The notes below the pieces were generated by a model that worked only from the letters and a program-made list of their open reading frames with translations, searched no databases and had not been told where the DNA came from. Positions 8,122 to 16,640 of a DNA stretch of 31,315 nt are shown here, piece by piece (the stretch's first letter is position 1; each line of letters starts with the position of its first letter). The position numbers and the translations under genes are program-made. Origin of the DNA: GCA-003244245 sp036378735 (lineage in GTDB: Bacteria; Actinomycetota; Actinomycetes; Mycobacteriales; Pseudonocardiaceae); contig DASUVX010000188.1 in assembly GCA_036378735.1 (NCBI GenBank), positions 1 to 31,315 on the forward strand. The letters run 5' to 3'.

Positions 8122-8664
8122 TCAGCCGGTTGGATCGTTTCCGGTGAGTCTCCGGTAGGCCGTTGCGGTCGTCCGGCTGAACACGGCCTTGACCAGCCCG
8201 AACACTGCACCCTGCAGCGCTCCGACGATCAGGACCTCACGGACGTTGCGATCCAACGCGGTCGGCTGGGGCACCTCGTCAGCGTCGGATACGGCGCGCC
8301 AGACACGATTGAATATCGCACCCGCCAGGGCCCCGCCGAGGATGCCGCTGATCAGGCTCATCAGCTTGAACGCCGCATTACCGCGCGCGTTGACCAGCTC
8401 ACTGCCCTTGGCGCGAGCGCCGATGGACGCCAGCCCGCCGCCTGCCAGCTTCGCCCACCGGCTCGTGGGCGCTGCGCCGGCGGCATCGCGAGCCCGGTCA
8501 GCGAGGTCGCCGGCGTGATCGCGCAGTTCACCACCACGCTCGCGCAGCCGAGCCGTCAACCCGTTGCCGCGCTCGAGTAGCTCACCGCCGCGTTCGACGG
8601 CTTGCTGGGTGAGGTCGTTGCCGCGCTCCTTGACTCGGTTGAGCGAGCTGAGTAGCTGGACCAT
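8122..8664 (-). CDS. DUF4235 family membrane protein with an N-terminal helical extension
   Basis: A 180-residue protein. Residues from about 70 match the small actinobacterial DUF4235 family: AAFKLMSLISGILGGALAGAIFN as helix 1, VWRAVSDADEVPQP, then VLIVGALQGAVFGLVKAVFSR as helix 2 and AYRRLTG at the end. The first 65 residues are a charged helical extension rich in GGEL and RGNDL repeats, longer than the usual family member of about 85-100 residues. The start ATG 8664 follows AGAAGGGAA. Its function is unknown. A GGCGCC-N8-GGCGCC inverted repeat at 8692-8711 lies in its leader, between it and the AI-2E-type gene. Confidence 0.75.
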   Translation of the reverse strand: MVQLLSSLNRVKERGNDLTQQAVERGGELLERGNGLTARLRERGGELRDHAGDLADRARDAAGAAPTSRWAKLAGGGLASIGARAKGSELVNARGNAAFKLMSLISGILGGALAGAIFNRVWRAVSDADEVPQPTALDRNVREVLIVGALQGAVFGLVKAVFSRTTATAYRRLTGNDPTG

Positions 8665-8691
8665 GGCGAGTTCCCTTCTACAGCGTCAGAC

Positions 8692-8711
8692 GGCGCCTTC
8701 GAGAGGGCGCC
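8692..8711. other. Short inverted repeat in the leader of the DUF4235 gene
   Basis: GGCGCC, eight bases, GGCGCC. It lies 28-47 bases upstream of the DUF4235 start and downstream of the AI-2E-type gene on the same strand. It could be a weak hairpin or a binding site; no T-run follows. Confidence 0.3.
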
Positions 8712-8790
8712 AACCTAGTTCCTGGCGGTCCGGTGGACCCTGGGTTGCATAGAGTTACCCGCTATCAACGCAACGTAAACAACTGTGCGG

Positions 8791-10002
8791 TCAGGCCCGG
8801 TCGAGGCGGGGAAAAACCACCTCTCGGGCCAGCAGCAGCAGGGCGGCAGCGGCCGGGATGGCGACCAGGGCACCCACTATGCCCAGCAGGGCGCCTCCCA
8901 CCAGCACTGCCACCACCGTCACCAGGGCCGGTACCTTGACCACCCGGCCGATGATCCGGGGAACGAGCAGGTAGTCCTCGACCAGCCGGTAGGCCACGAA
9001 AAACCCGATGGTGGCCATGCAGACAGGTAGCGACACGTTCAGCGCGACCAGGCATACCACCGTTCCCGCGAGGGTGGAGCCGATCACTGGAACCAGGTCC
9101 AGTAGTGCCACGAAAATGGCCAACAACAGCGCATACGGCACGCCCATGATCACGAGGAAGGCGAACGTGAGCACCCCGGCGATCAACGAGATCAGCGCGT
9201 TGCCGAGCACGTAGCCACCGACCTTGGCGAAGATCTCGTCGCCGAGCAAGATCGCGCGTGGCCGCCGGGAATGTGGGACCAGCCGGTAGAGATTCGCCCG
9301 GATGCGGGGCAGGTCGGCCACGAAGTACACCGTGAGCACGATCACGATCAGGGTGCTGGACAACGCACTGAACACCACCTGGCCGGCCCCCAGCAGGCCG
9401 TTGACCAGTCCTGAGCCGTCTCCGTCGAGGATCTGCTGCAACCGTGGCTGCAGGTGGAAACGCTCGTTGAGCTGGCTTAGGACCGCGTTGTGGCTCACCG
9501 CCCTGGGCAGCATGGTGGGCGCTTGGGTGAGGAACTGGGTCGCCTGCCGTGCTAGCGGGGGGACCGCCGCGGCCAGGAACCCGCCTACCATCGCCAGGCC
9601 CGTCACCAGCGCGGTGACCACCGCGGCCCACCGCGGCACCTTGTGCCGAGCCATGACCGATACCGCGGGTTCCAGGCCGATCGCCAGGAACAGCGCCAGC
9701 CCGATCAGTACCAGCACGTCCCGGACTGTGATGATCATTTCCACCATGCCGGCCATGACCGCGACGCCGGCGGTGGCGCTCATACCGATGAAGAACGGTG
9801 ATCGGCGGTTGATCGGCTTGCCGGGCCGGCCGAGGAGATGCCCGGGCGTGCTCATCTGAGCAGCGACCGCTTCTGCAGCTGCAACCGGTCCCTCGGCCTC
9901 GGTATGCGGTTGAGCGACCAGAGCGTGGTGCCCTGTCCTCAGTGCCGACCCGGTGACCCCGTTCTTGCTGCGCTCCTGGTCCTGATCGCGCGCTGCTGCC
10001 AC
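8791..10002 (-). CDS. AI-2E family transporter (PerM/TqsA-like)
   Basis: A 403-residue polytopic protein with the AI-2E exporter family pattern. Two to three helices come near the N-terminus (ATAGVAVMAGMVEMIIT; VLVLIGLALFLAIGLEP), then a long periplasmic-type loop (RQATQFLTQAPTMLPRAV...). The C-terminal half has SSTLIVIVLTVYFVADLPRI, GVPYALLLAIFVALLDLVPVIGS and VPALVTVVAVLVGGALLG. The family exports small molecules or works as an antiporter; the substrate here is unknown. The start is GTG 10002 with GGGAGGA upstream, giving a 70-residue hydrophilic N-terminal tail that is longer than usual. A later start at about residue 50 is possible. Confidence 0.85.
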   Translation of the reverse strand: MAAARDQDQERSKNGVTGSALRTGHHALVAQPHTEAEGPVAAAEAVAAQMSTPGHLLGRPGKPINRRSPFFIGMSATAGVAVMAGMVEMIITVRDVLVLIGLALFLAIGLEPAVSVMARHKVPRWAAVVTALVTGLAMVGGFLAAAVPPLARQATQFLTQAPTMLPRAVSHNAVLSQLNERFHLQPRLQQILDGDGSGLVNGLLGAGQVVFSALSSTLIVIVLTVYFVADLPRIRANLYRLVPHSRRPRAILLGDEIFAKVGGYVLGNALISLIAGVLTFAFLVIMGVPYALLLAIFVALLDLVPVIGSTLAGTVVCLVALNVSLPVCMATIGFFVAYRLVEDYLLVPRIIGRVVKVPALVTVVAVLVGGALLGIVGALVAIPAAAALLLLAREVVFPRLDRA

Positions 10003-10137
10003 GTCTTCCTCCCGTACGCATCAGCGGCGGGGTCACTCATGTCTGCCCCGACGCGGCCATGCCGGGCCGTTCAGCATAGCCAGCTATTACACACGGTCAT
10101 CGATCGACACACTGGGGCCGTGCACGCAGAGGGCGGA

Positions 10138-12369
10138 TCAGTTGGCGAGTTGCAGGACGGTCAACGTCGCACCGCCGAGGTTGCTTACATAGGCACGGCG
10201 GCCATCGGGCGTCATGGCGATGCTGGTCGGGCCGGCGCCGGTGGGAACGGTCGCGGTGACCTGGTTGGTTTCGGAATCGATCACCGAGACGGTGTTGCTG
10301 CCCTTGTTGACGACATAGCCGAAGCGTCCATCCGGGGACCAGGCGAGCTGCTGGGGGTCCTGCCCGACCGGGATGGTGGCCATCACCTGCTGGCCTGCGG
10401 TGTCGATGAGGGAAACGGAGTTCGAGGCGTCATTCACGATGGCGGCCAGCGGGCGGTGCGGGTTGACCGCGATGCTGTGCGGGCTGTTTCCGACCGGGAT
10501 GGTCGTTTCGACTTCGAGGTTCCGGGTCTCGATCACCGATACCAGGTTGGAGGCATGACTGGCCGCGAAGGCGCGCTCCCCGTCGGGGGAGAACGCCACC
10601 GACCGTGGATCCGGGGCGACCGGGATCTGCCCGGCGACCGTATTCGTGGCAGTGTCGATCACTGAGATGGTCGCGTCGTCTTGATTGGTGATGTAGAGCT
10701 GTTTGCCGTCCGGGGTGACTACCGGAAGGTACGGGCGCGCGGATTGCGGGATGGTGGCGACCACGGTGTTCGAGCGGGTGTCGAGCACGTCGATCGCCTG
10801 GATCGTTCCCTGGTCGTTGAAGAGACTGACGTACAGCGTGCGGCCGTCCGGGGCGAAGCTGAGGAACCGGGGCGGGCCGGCCGCGATCGGGACTGTCGCG
10901 GTCACCTGGTTGGCCGCGGTATCCACCACGGTGACGACCCGAGCGTCTCGGTTGGCGGTGTAGGCATGCCGGCCGTCGGGGGACACGGCGACGAAGGTAG
11001 GGGTTGGCTGCACCCGGATGGTGGCACTGACAGCAGGGGTCGCCAGTTGACTTCCGACTTTCGCAACTGTGCTCGGTTCGGCCCTGGGTGGCGGCGGGGC
11101 ACCGTGCGGCGCCGGCGCCTCGGTGCCCGTCCTGCCGCCGAGCACGGCCAACACGATCAGCCCGATCAGCGCCACGGCCGCGCCGGCGCCGATGAGAACC
11201 CCCCGCGGCGGGCGCCTGCGGGCGGTTGATGCCGGCTGCTCGCCTTTCGATCGCTGTTGATCGCTGGCGGGTAGCGGGCTGCGGATCGGGGGCGGCGCGG
11301 TGCGCGGTTTCGTCTCCGCCGAAGTCTGGATGGTCACCGCATGGCGGCTGGTCGCCGTCTCACTAGCCGCACTTTCGCTCTTGCTGGGCGCGGCAGCCGG
11401 AGCAGTGCGCTGCTCGGGTATCGGCAGCGGGGCGTCCGGCAACGCAGGGGCCTCGGGCGCCGCAGCCGCCGGTGGCGTATCGGGGGTGGCTGCGGGCTCG
11501 GCGGGTGCACCGCGCTGCGCCGGCCGGTGCAGATGTGCCGACTGAGCGGCCAGCGTGGCGGCGCCGAGGGCGACGACGTGTTCCGGGTGGGGATCCACCA
11601 CAACGGGGCGCCCCAACTGTGCCGACACGGTCTGCGCGACCGACGGAATGCCCGACGATCCACCCACCAGCAACACTGCGCTGAGGTCAGCGGGCTCCAC
11701 CTGAGCCGACTGCAGGGTTCCGGACAGCGCAGTGATGGTGGACTCGATCGGTTCCGGTACCTCGTCGCCGCCGAGGCGTTCGACGCGTTCCGGTTGCCCG
11801 AGGATCTGCCCCTTGCCGGATTGTTTGCGCAGGACCGCGGCGTTGACCGTGCCGTCGTCGAGGTCGTACACCGCTATTGTGTCGCCGTCGTGCCAGCCCT
11901 TGGTCGCGGCGTAGTGGGCCGCGGCGGCTTCCGGCTCGGTCACCAGGCCCGGCTTCGCCAGCCCCGCCCGGCGAGCGGCCTCCTCGAACAGGGCACACCG
12001 GAACGGACCCCAATCGGCAGGGCGGGTCAGCACGATGTGATCGGGGACTTCCCCTTGCGCCGCGGTGACCTTGTCCACCACGTCGCGCAGCAGAGCGCCC
12101 AACACATCGGTGACGGCGTACGGCGCACCACCGAGGACAACCGGCGCTGGGTCGCCGAGCCGACTCATGAGCTCACGGCCAACTCCGTGCGCGCCACTCT
12201 CGGCCGCCTCGCCGGTGGCTACCGTGCCGTCATTACGCAGGCCTACCACCGCGGGCGCGACCACCGCGCCGTTACCACCCAGTGAGATCATCTCGGCGGT
12301 GCTGCTCGTCCTCGCGATCGCGGCCGCCACGGACGTGGTCCCGACGTCGATGCCGAGGCTATAACTCAC
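10138..12369 (-). CDS. Hsp70-like domain fused through a membrane helix to a YVTN/YncE beta-propeller
   Basis: 743 residues, from GTG 12369 with GGAGG four bases upstream. Residues 1-275 are an Hsp70/actin-type domain: LGIDVGTTS at 5-13, TEPEAAAAHY, and the adenosine motif LLVGGSSGIP at 233-242. The second phosphate motif is damaged (YDLDDGTVN at 168-176 where Hsp70 has DLGGGTFD). About 75 residues between LGGDE and VEPADLS, which form subdomain IIB in the neighbouring paralogue, are missing, so ATP hydrolysis is doubtful. After a Pro/Ala linker, one helix (about 390-411) crosses the membrane. Residues 440-743 carry repeated SPDG..AY..N....V.VIDT.TN.V blades of a seven-bladed propeller, placed outside the cell. 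It is divergent from the second Hsp70-like gene. Probably an envelope sensor or scaffold; the role is inferred. Confidence 0.85.
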   Translation of the reverse strand: MSYSLGIDVGTTSVAAAIARTSSTAEMISLGGNGAVVAPAVVGLRNDGTVATGEAAESGAHGVGRELMSRLGDPAPVVLGGAPYAVTDVLGALLRDVVDKVTAAQGEVPDHIVLTRPADWGPFRCALFEEAARRAGLAKPGLVTEPEAAAAHYAATKGWHDGDTIAVYDLDDGTVNAAVLRKQSGKGQILGQPERVERLGGDEVPEPIESTITALSGTLQSAQVEPADLSAVLLVGGSSGIPSVAQTVSAQLGRPVVVDPHPEHVVALGAATLAAQSAHLHRPAQRGAPAEPAATPDTPPAAAAPEAPALPDAPLPIPEQRTAPAAAPSKSESAASETATSRHAVTIQTSAETKPRTAPPPIRSPLPASDQQRSKGEQPASTARRRPPRGVLIGAGAAVALIGLIVLAVLGGRTGTEAPAPHGAPPPPRAEPSTVAKVGSQLATPAVSATIRVQPTPTFVAVSPDGRHAYTANRDARVVTVVDTAANQVTATVPIAAGPPRFLSFAPDGRTLYVSLFNDQGTIQAIDVLDTRSNTVVATIPQSARPYLPVVTPDGKQLYITNQDDATISVIDTATNTVAGQIPVAPDPRSVAFSPDGERAFAASHASNLVSVIETRNLEVETTIPVGNSPHSIAVNPHRPLAAIVNDASNSVSLIDTAGQQVMATIPVGQDPQQLAWSPDGRFGYVVNKGSNTVSVIDSETNQVTATVPTGAGPTSIAMTPDGRRAYVSNLGGATLTVLQLAN

Positions 12370-12617
12370 CGATCCTCCACTGAAAAGAAACCCAAAGTAA
12401 CGTACACCCGACACGGAAGATTGACAGCCACCGGTCGCAGGCTGAACAAAGTTCCCAGGTCGCCCGGCTCAGTCGCTCCGCGTAGTCATTAGGCCACGCA
12501 GCGCGTCGGCAACTCGGTGATACTCACTGTCCGTATCGTTAACAGAGCGGTACGTGGCGACGATGAGTGATGCGGTAAACAGTTGCGAACTCGAACACGT
12601 AGCGACATGGGCAGGTC
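12370..12617. promoter_or_regulatory. Divergent promoter region between the two Hsp70-like genes
   Basis: 248 bp with no gene. On the minus strand a TACGTT -10-like hexamer (12399-12404) lies 16 bases from TGTCAA (12421-12426), which could drive the propeller-Hsp70 gene. On the plus strand TATCGT occurs about 80 bases before the second Hsp70 gene, without a good -35. Neither is strong. Confidence 0.3.
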
Positions 12618-14429
12618 ATGATGAGTTACTGGCTCGGGATCGACGTGGGAACCGCCTTCATCGCCGCGGCCGTCTGCCGGCAGCAGCCATGCCGGCATGT
12701 GCAGCTGGAGATGGTGCCGCTGGGTACCAGGTCTGATGCCGTGCGCTCAGTGGTCTACCTGGGTGCCGATGGTGAGTTCGTCGTCGGGGAGGCGGCCGAG
12801 CGCCGCGCCGGCGCCGACCCGGACCGGGTAGTCCGCGGGTTCACCCGTGGCATCGGCGACGGCGTCGCGATGGTGGTCGATGGGGTCGAGTACTCGGCTT
12901 CGCAACTGACCGCCTCGGTGGTCAGCTGGGTGGTCGACCGGGTCGCGCAACGCGAGGGCGGTCCCGCGCACGGCGTCACGGTCACGCATCCGGCGAGCTG
13001 GAAGGCAGCGCAGATTCGGGCGCTGGGCGATGCGCTGGACGCGGCCGGTTTACCGCAGGTCGTGTTCTGCACCGGCCCGCAGGCGGCGGCAACGAGCTAC
13101 TCGATCCGGGAATCCCTCGATATCGGTGCCACCATCGCGGTCTACGACCTCGGTGGCGGCACCTTCGACACGGCCGTGGTGTGCAAAACCGGCACGGCGG
13201 CGTTTTCCATCCTCGGCCTCCCCGAAGGCATCGACTGCTTGGGTGGCACTGATTTCGATGACGCCGTGTTCGGGCATGTGCTGGCCGCAGTGCCGGCGTT
13301 GAGCGAGTGGGAACCGGAAGCCACCGCGCGGATGCGCCGCAGCTTCGCGTTGTGCCGGCGGGAGTGCACCGAGGCCAAAGAAGCTCTCTCGGTTGGCACC
13401 GAGGTGACGATCCCGGTGTTGCTGCCCCAGGTCCAGTCGCAGGTCACGCTGACCCGCGGCGAGTTCGAGGACCTGATCCGTCCGCAGCTCGCCGAGAGCG
13501 TCGACGTGCTGCGCCGCACGCTGGCCTCCGCGGGGGTCGCGCCAGCGGACCTCGACGCGGTGCTGGTGGTCGGCGGGTCGTCGCGTATCCCGCTGGTCGC
13601 CCAACTGCTGGCGACTGAGCTCGGTCGTCCCGCCGTCGCGGACCCCGATCCCCAAGTCGCGATGGCGCTCGGAGCCGCCCTGTCCGGGCTTGCGCCCGAC
13701 GTCTCCGGTACCGGCGACGCGACCACCGAGATGGACGTCGAAGCGGTCACCCAAGCTCTCACGCCGGTCGGGGCGCCCGGCTTCGCCGGGTCCCAGGTTC
13801 CCGAGCCGGTGCGCACCGAATCGCACGAGCCGCCCTGGCTGTATGTCTCGGGGTTAGATGTCTCGGCACTGGATGTCACTGGGATGGATGTCGAACTTCC
13901 GGACCCCAACTGGCGCCCAGCCAGCTCAGGACGCTTCGCGCGGTTGGCAGCGGCCGGGATGTTCGGCTTGGTGCTGGCCGGCGCCGCGGTGTCGGCGCCG
14001 TTCATCATGACCGCGCACCGCGCACCGGATCGCGCGTCGGTCGGGATACCGGCGCCCAAGATTTCGGTGGGCTCCGGGGCTCCGGCGCCCAGGCCCCCTG
14101 CGCTGGTGGCTCCAGAGGCCCGCCCGCCAATGGCCCAACCTCCGGGTCCCCAACCTCCGGGTCCACTGACACCCGAGGTCCCGGTGGCCACCGTGGCGGC
14201 GATTCCGGCACCGAACGCCGGCAGCGACGACCGCAACAACGCGGACTCCACCAGAGCCGTCTCGACCGCACCCGCCGCGCCGGCCAAGCCTTACAACAGC
14301 ACTGGGCGGTCGAAAACCGCACCGGCTCCTGCGCCGCGCACCGGTGCCAACCGGTCCCCGGCCCCGGCCGCCACGACTTCTGCTCCGCCGCCGGATGTTC
14401 CGGACTGGGTGATGCAGGCGCGCAGCTGA
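12618..14429 (+). CDS. Membrane-anchored Hsp70-like protein with a proline-rich extracellular tail
   Basis: 603 residues. The Hsp70 nucleotide-binding domain (about 1-355) looks complete: LGIDVGTAF at 6-14, AVYDLGGGTFDTAVV at 174-188, subdomain IIB with RECTEAKEALS and TRGEFEDLI, and VVGGSSRIP at 317-325. It has no peptide-binding domain. Instead there is a linker with the repeated pattern GLDVSALDVTGMDVE, one membrane helix (about 441-465) and a Pro/Ala-rich tail of about 135 residues, predicted outside. The start is an ATG pair at 12618/12621 with a weak GGCAGG site. It is divergent from the propeller-Hsp70 gene; its 3' end is 13 bp from the convergent phosphatase gene. It may act as an ATP-dependent partner of the degenerate paralogue; this is inference. 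Confidence 0.85.
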   Translation: MMSYWLGIDVGTAFIAAAVCRQQPCRHVQLEMVPLGTRSDAVRSVVYLGADGEFVVGEAAERRAGADPDRVVRGFTRGIGDGVAMVVDGVEYSASQLTASVVSWVVDRVAQREGGPAHGVTVTHPASWKAAQIRALGDALDAAGLPQVVFCTGPQAAATSYSIRESLDIGATIAVYDLGGGTFDTAVVCKTGTAAFSILGLPEGIDCLGGTDFDDAVFGHVLAAVPALSEWEPEATARMRRSFALCRRECTEAKEALSVGTEVTIPVLLPQVQSQVTLTRGEFEDLIRPQLAESVDVLRRTLASAGVAPADLDAVLVVGGSSRIPLVAQLLATELGRPAVADPDPQVAMALGAALSGLAPDVSGTGDATTEMDVEAVTQALTPVGAPGFAGSQVPEPVRTESHEPPWLYVSGLDVSALDVTGMDVELPDPNWRPASSGRFARLAAAGMFGLVLAGAAVSAPFIMTAHRAPDRASVGIPAPKISVGSGAPAPRPPALVAPEARPPMAQPPGPQPPGPLTPEVPVATVAAIPAPNAGSDDRNNADSTRAVSTAPAAPAKPYNSTGRSKTAPAPAPRTGANRSPAPAATTSAPPPDVPDWVMQARS

Positions 14430-14442
14430 CCGTCCCTGCTTG

Positions 14443-15672
14443 TCAGGGTCCAGCGACGAGCGATGGTGACATCCGGCGGTGGCCGTTGGCGGACCAATCG
14501 ACCATCAGCAGGGTGGCGTCGTCTTGCAGCCGCCCACCCTGGTGGTCGAGCACCGCGGCGGCCAACCGCCGCAGGGTCTCCGGAGCGGAAAGCTCCGCGA
14601 GTGAGGCGCGTTCGGTGAAGTCGACCAACCGTTGCTCGCCGAAGAATTCCCCGGCTGCATCCCGCGCCTCGACGACGCCATCGGAGTACAGCAGCAACCG
14701 ATCTCCCGGCTCGAGCTGTTCCTGGGCGACGACCTGGTCGCCGTCGGCGGCGGACGAGAAGCCGAGCGGCCGCCGCGGGGGGTGGGTGAGTTCCTTGACG
14801 ACCCGGCCGCCGCGCACCAGCAGCGGCGGGGGATGACCGGCTAGCAGGTAATGCAGCAGACCGGTCTCGGTCTCGAGCCGGGCGAGCACCGCGGTCACGA
14901 ACCGCAGCGGACCGGGCTGCTCGGTGACCAGCCGGCTGGCTCGGCCGGCCAACTCGGCCAGGTCGGTCTCACCGGCGCGACGGGCGTTGCGAATCGCGGT
15001 CAGCGCGACGGCGGTGGTCAGGCAGGATTGCATGTCATGGCCGACGGCGTCGAACACGGCCAAGTTCAATGAGGTCGAGTCCGCGGCGTAATCGTAGGCG
15101 TCCCCGGCGACCTGATCGTGGGGTTCCAGCAGCGCGGTGACCACGACTCGTTCACTGGCGAAGGTGCGGGGCGGTAGCAGCTGCCACAGCAGCTCCGACG
15201 GCACCGACAGCGGCATGTTATAGCGCAGCATCCGCAACCGGTCACTATAAACAATCTTGGTCATCACGATGTGGCCCATCAGCCCGGCCAGTGACCAGCA
15301 CCGGGCCCGCAGTTCCCGATCATCGATCATGCCCTCGTCGAGACCGACGCGCAGCACCCCGATGCGTTCCGTGCCGTCCAGTATGGGCACCCACAGCAGC
15401 CGGTCACCCGGACCGTCGTTGGCGGGCAGGATTTCCCCGAGCTGGTAGGCGCGTCCGGCGATCGTCCCCTCGACCTGCACCGGCGAGATCCGTTGCGGCG
15501 GCATCGGGGTCAGTACTTCCTGCGCCAGGTCGACCAGCAGCACATCCGCGGTCAGGCCGACATCTCGGACTATGTCCGCGAGCATGATGGACAGCCGGTC
15601 GCCGGTGACCAGGTGGCCGTCATCGACGATTCGGGCCAGTACATCAGCCCACGGCCCGGACCACACGCTCAT
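14443..15672 (-). CDS. GAF-SpoIIE/PP2C serine phosphatase (RsbU-like)
   Basis: 409 residues from ATG 15672. The frame continues to a TTG at 15714 that overlaps the STAS gene and has no ribosome site. Residues up to about 165 form a GAF-like sensory domain (VLLVDLAQEVLTP, LLWVPILDGTERIGVLRVG). The rest is a PPM/SpoIIE phosphatase with metal-binding motifs VAGDAYDYA, VFDAVGHDM, LLLYSDGVVEARD and DDATLLMVDW; the key Asp residues are present. RsbU-type enzymes remove phosphate from STAS antagonists and so release a target from its HATPase kinase. Its start lies 13 bases past the stop of the STAS gene, suggesting one transcript. The signal sensed by the GAF domain is unknown. Confidence 0.85.
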   Translation of the reverse strand: MSVWSGPWADVLARIVDDGHLVTGDRLSIMLADIVRDVGLTADVLLVDLAQEVLTPMPPQRISPVQVEGTIAGRAYQLGEILPANDGPGDRLLWVPILDGTERIGVLRVGLDEGMIDDRELRARCWSLAGLMGHIVMTKIVYSDRLRMLRYNMPLSVPSELLWQLLPPRTFASERVVVTALLEPHDQVAGDAYDYAADSTSLNLAVFDAVGHDMQSCLTTAVALTAIRNARRAGETDLAELAGRASRLVTEQPGPLRFVTAVLARLETETGLLHYLLAGHPPPLLVRGGRVVKELTHPPRRPLGFSSAADGDQVVAQEQLEPGDRLLLYSDGVVEARDAAGEFFGEQRLVDFTERASLAELSAPETLRRLAAAVLDHQGGRLQDDATLLMVDWSANGHRRMSPSLVAGP

Positions 15673-15685
15673 GAGGCGATAGCAG

Positions 15686-16054
15686 TCAGCGGTCGTCGCC
15701 CGTCGCGTCCGCAACCGTAGCGACCAGGTGCAGGACGGTGTCCAGGCCGGTGATCCGTGCCGGGCGCAGCACGCTGCGGTTGTTCCCGGTGACCACGCGC
15801 AGCTGGCTGCCCTGCTCGGCGCACCGTTCGTGATGTGTGACCAGCAAGGCCAAGCCCGCAGAGGACATGAAGGTCAGATCGCTGAGGTCGAGGATGACTG
15901 CGGCGGGTGCGACGAGATCGTTCTCCACGGCGGTGAGCTGGGTGTCGACGGCTGGGGCGGTGAGGGTGTCCAGCTCACCGGCTACCCGCACGACGACTGC
16001 GGCATCGTCCCGGTGCTGCACCTCCATGCACAGTGGCAGATCCGGGGCGTTCAC
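15686..16054 (-). CDS. STAS-domain anti-sigma factor antagonist
   Basis: A 122-residue single STAS domain. VAGELDTLTAP near residue 24 and LDLSDLTFMSSAGLALL near 55-71 are the family signatures. In alignment with SpoIIAA/RsbV the phospho-acceptor is Ser65 in the SSAG motif. It should bind a HATPase-type kinase when unphosphorylated and be reactivated by the downstream phosphatase. The start is a GTG at 16054 with a weak ribosome site. It is divergent from a second STAS gene. Confidence 0.85.
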   Translation of the reverse strand: MNAPDLPLCMEVQHRDDAAVVVRVAGELDTLTAPAVDTQLTAVENDLVAPAAVILDLSDLTFMSSAGLALLVTHHERCAEQGSQLRVVTGNNRSVLRPARITGLDTVLHLVATVADATGDDR

Positions 16055-16172
16055 GGCTGGCCGACCGGAACCAGGATGTGGGACATCGCGATGGCCTTTC
16101 GGCGATTTTGCCCTCGTGGGCAGGGACGCGCGCAGCAGCTACGGCGTAGCGCTGCGCGATCGTAACGATATG

Positions 16173-16186
16173 GCGCAACGTTGCGC
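16173..16186. promoter_or_regulatory. 14-bp perfect palindrome between the two STAS genes
   Basis: GCGCAACGTTGCGC lies in the 197-bp divergent region between the STAS genes, within a run of further GCGC-rich dyads (GCGATCGC at 16207-16214). It is a candidate operator. The half-site GCGCAACG also appears upstream of the second MEDS gene (18804-18811). Confidence 0.4.
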
Positions 16187-16251
16187 AAGGCGCATGGATC
16201 TGCGCAGCGATCGCATCGCGCGCTAGCTCCTCGGCGAGGTGTGTCCGTTAT

Positions 16252-16623
16252 ATGGTGCGGGGGATGAATGACGACGATTTCCCCGCAAATATCCTCGGCG
16301 TGCAGGTGTCCGAGCACGGTGCCGACTCGCGCGTGGTCACCGTGAGCGGTGAGGTGGATGCGCTGACTGCGCCCAAACTGGCCGCCTATCTGACCGCGCA
16401 ACTCGCCGTCGCCCGAGTCGTGGTGGTCAACCTGGACGAGGTGCGGTTGCTGGGCTCAGCCGGGTTGCGGGTGCTCTTCGAGGCGAACGAACTCGCCACC
16501 CGGCAAGACCACGAGCTGCGGCTGGTGTGCAACTCCCCGAATGCCACTCTGGCCCTGGAGGTCAGCGGTCTGCGTGACTACTTCGCGATGGCCGACAGCG
16601 TGCCGGAAGCCCTGAACAGCTGA
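16252..16623 (+). CDS. Second STAS-domain antagonist
   Basis: A 123-residue STAS protein. VTVSGEVDALTAPKL near residue 29 and VVNLDEVRLLGSAGLRVLF near 58-76 mark the fold. Ser69 in GSAG is the likely phospho-acceptor. An ATG at 16264 (MNDDDF) is an alternative start; I kept 16252, which has GAGGTG about 10 bases upstream. It is the only partner-switch gene here on the plus strand and is convergent with the first MEDS-HATPase gene. Two antagonists with different sequences suggest separate inputs to the same kinases, or one pair per kinase. Confidence 0.83.
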   Translation: MVRGMNDDDFPANILGVQVSEHGADSRVVTVSGEVDALTAPKLAAYLTAQLAVARVVVVNLDEVRLLGSAGLRVLFEANELATRQDHELRLVCNSPNATLALEVSGLRDYFAMADSVPEALNS

Positions 16624-16640
16624 CCCGAGCGAGCCCGGTT

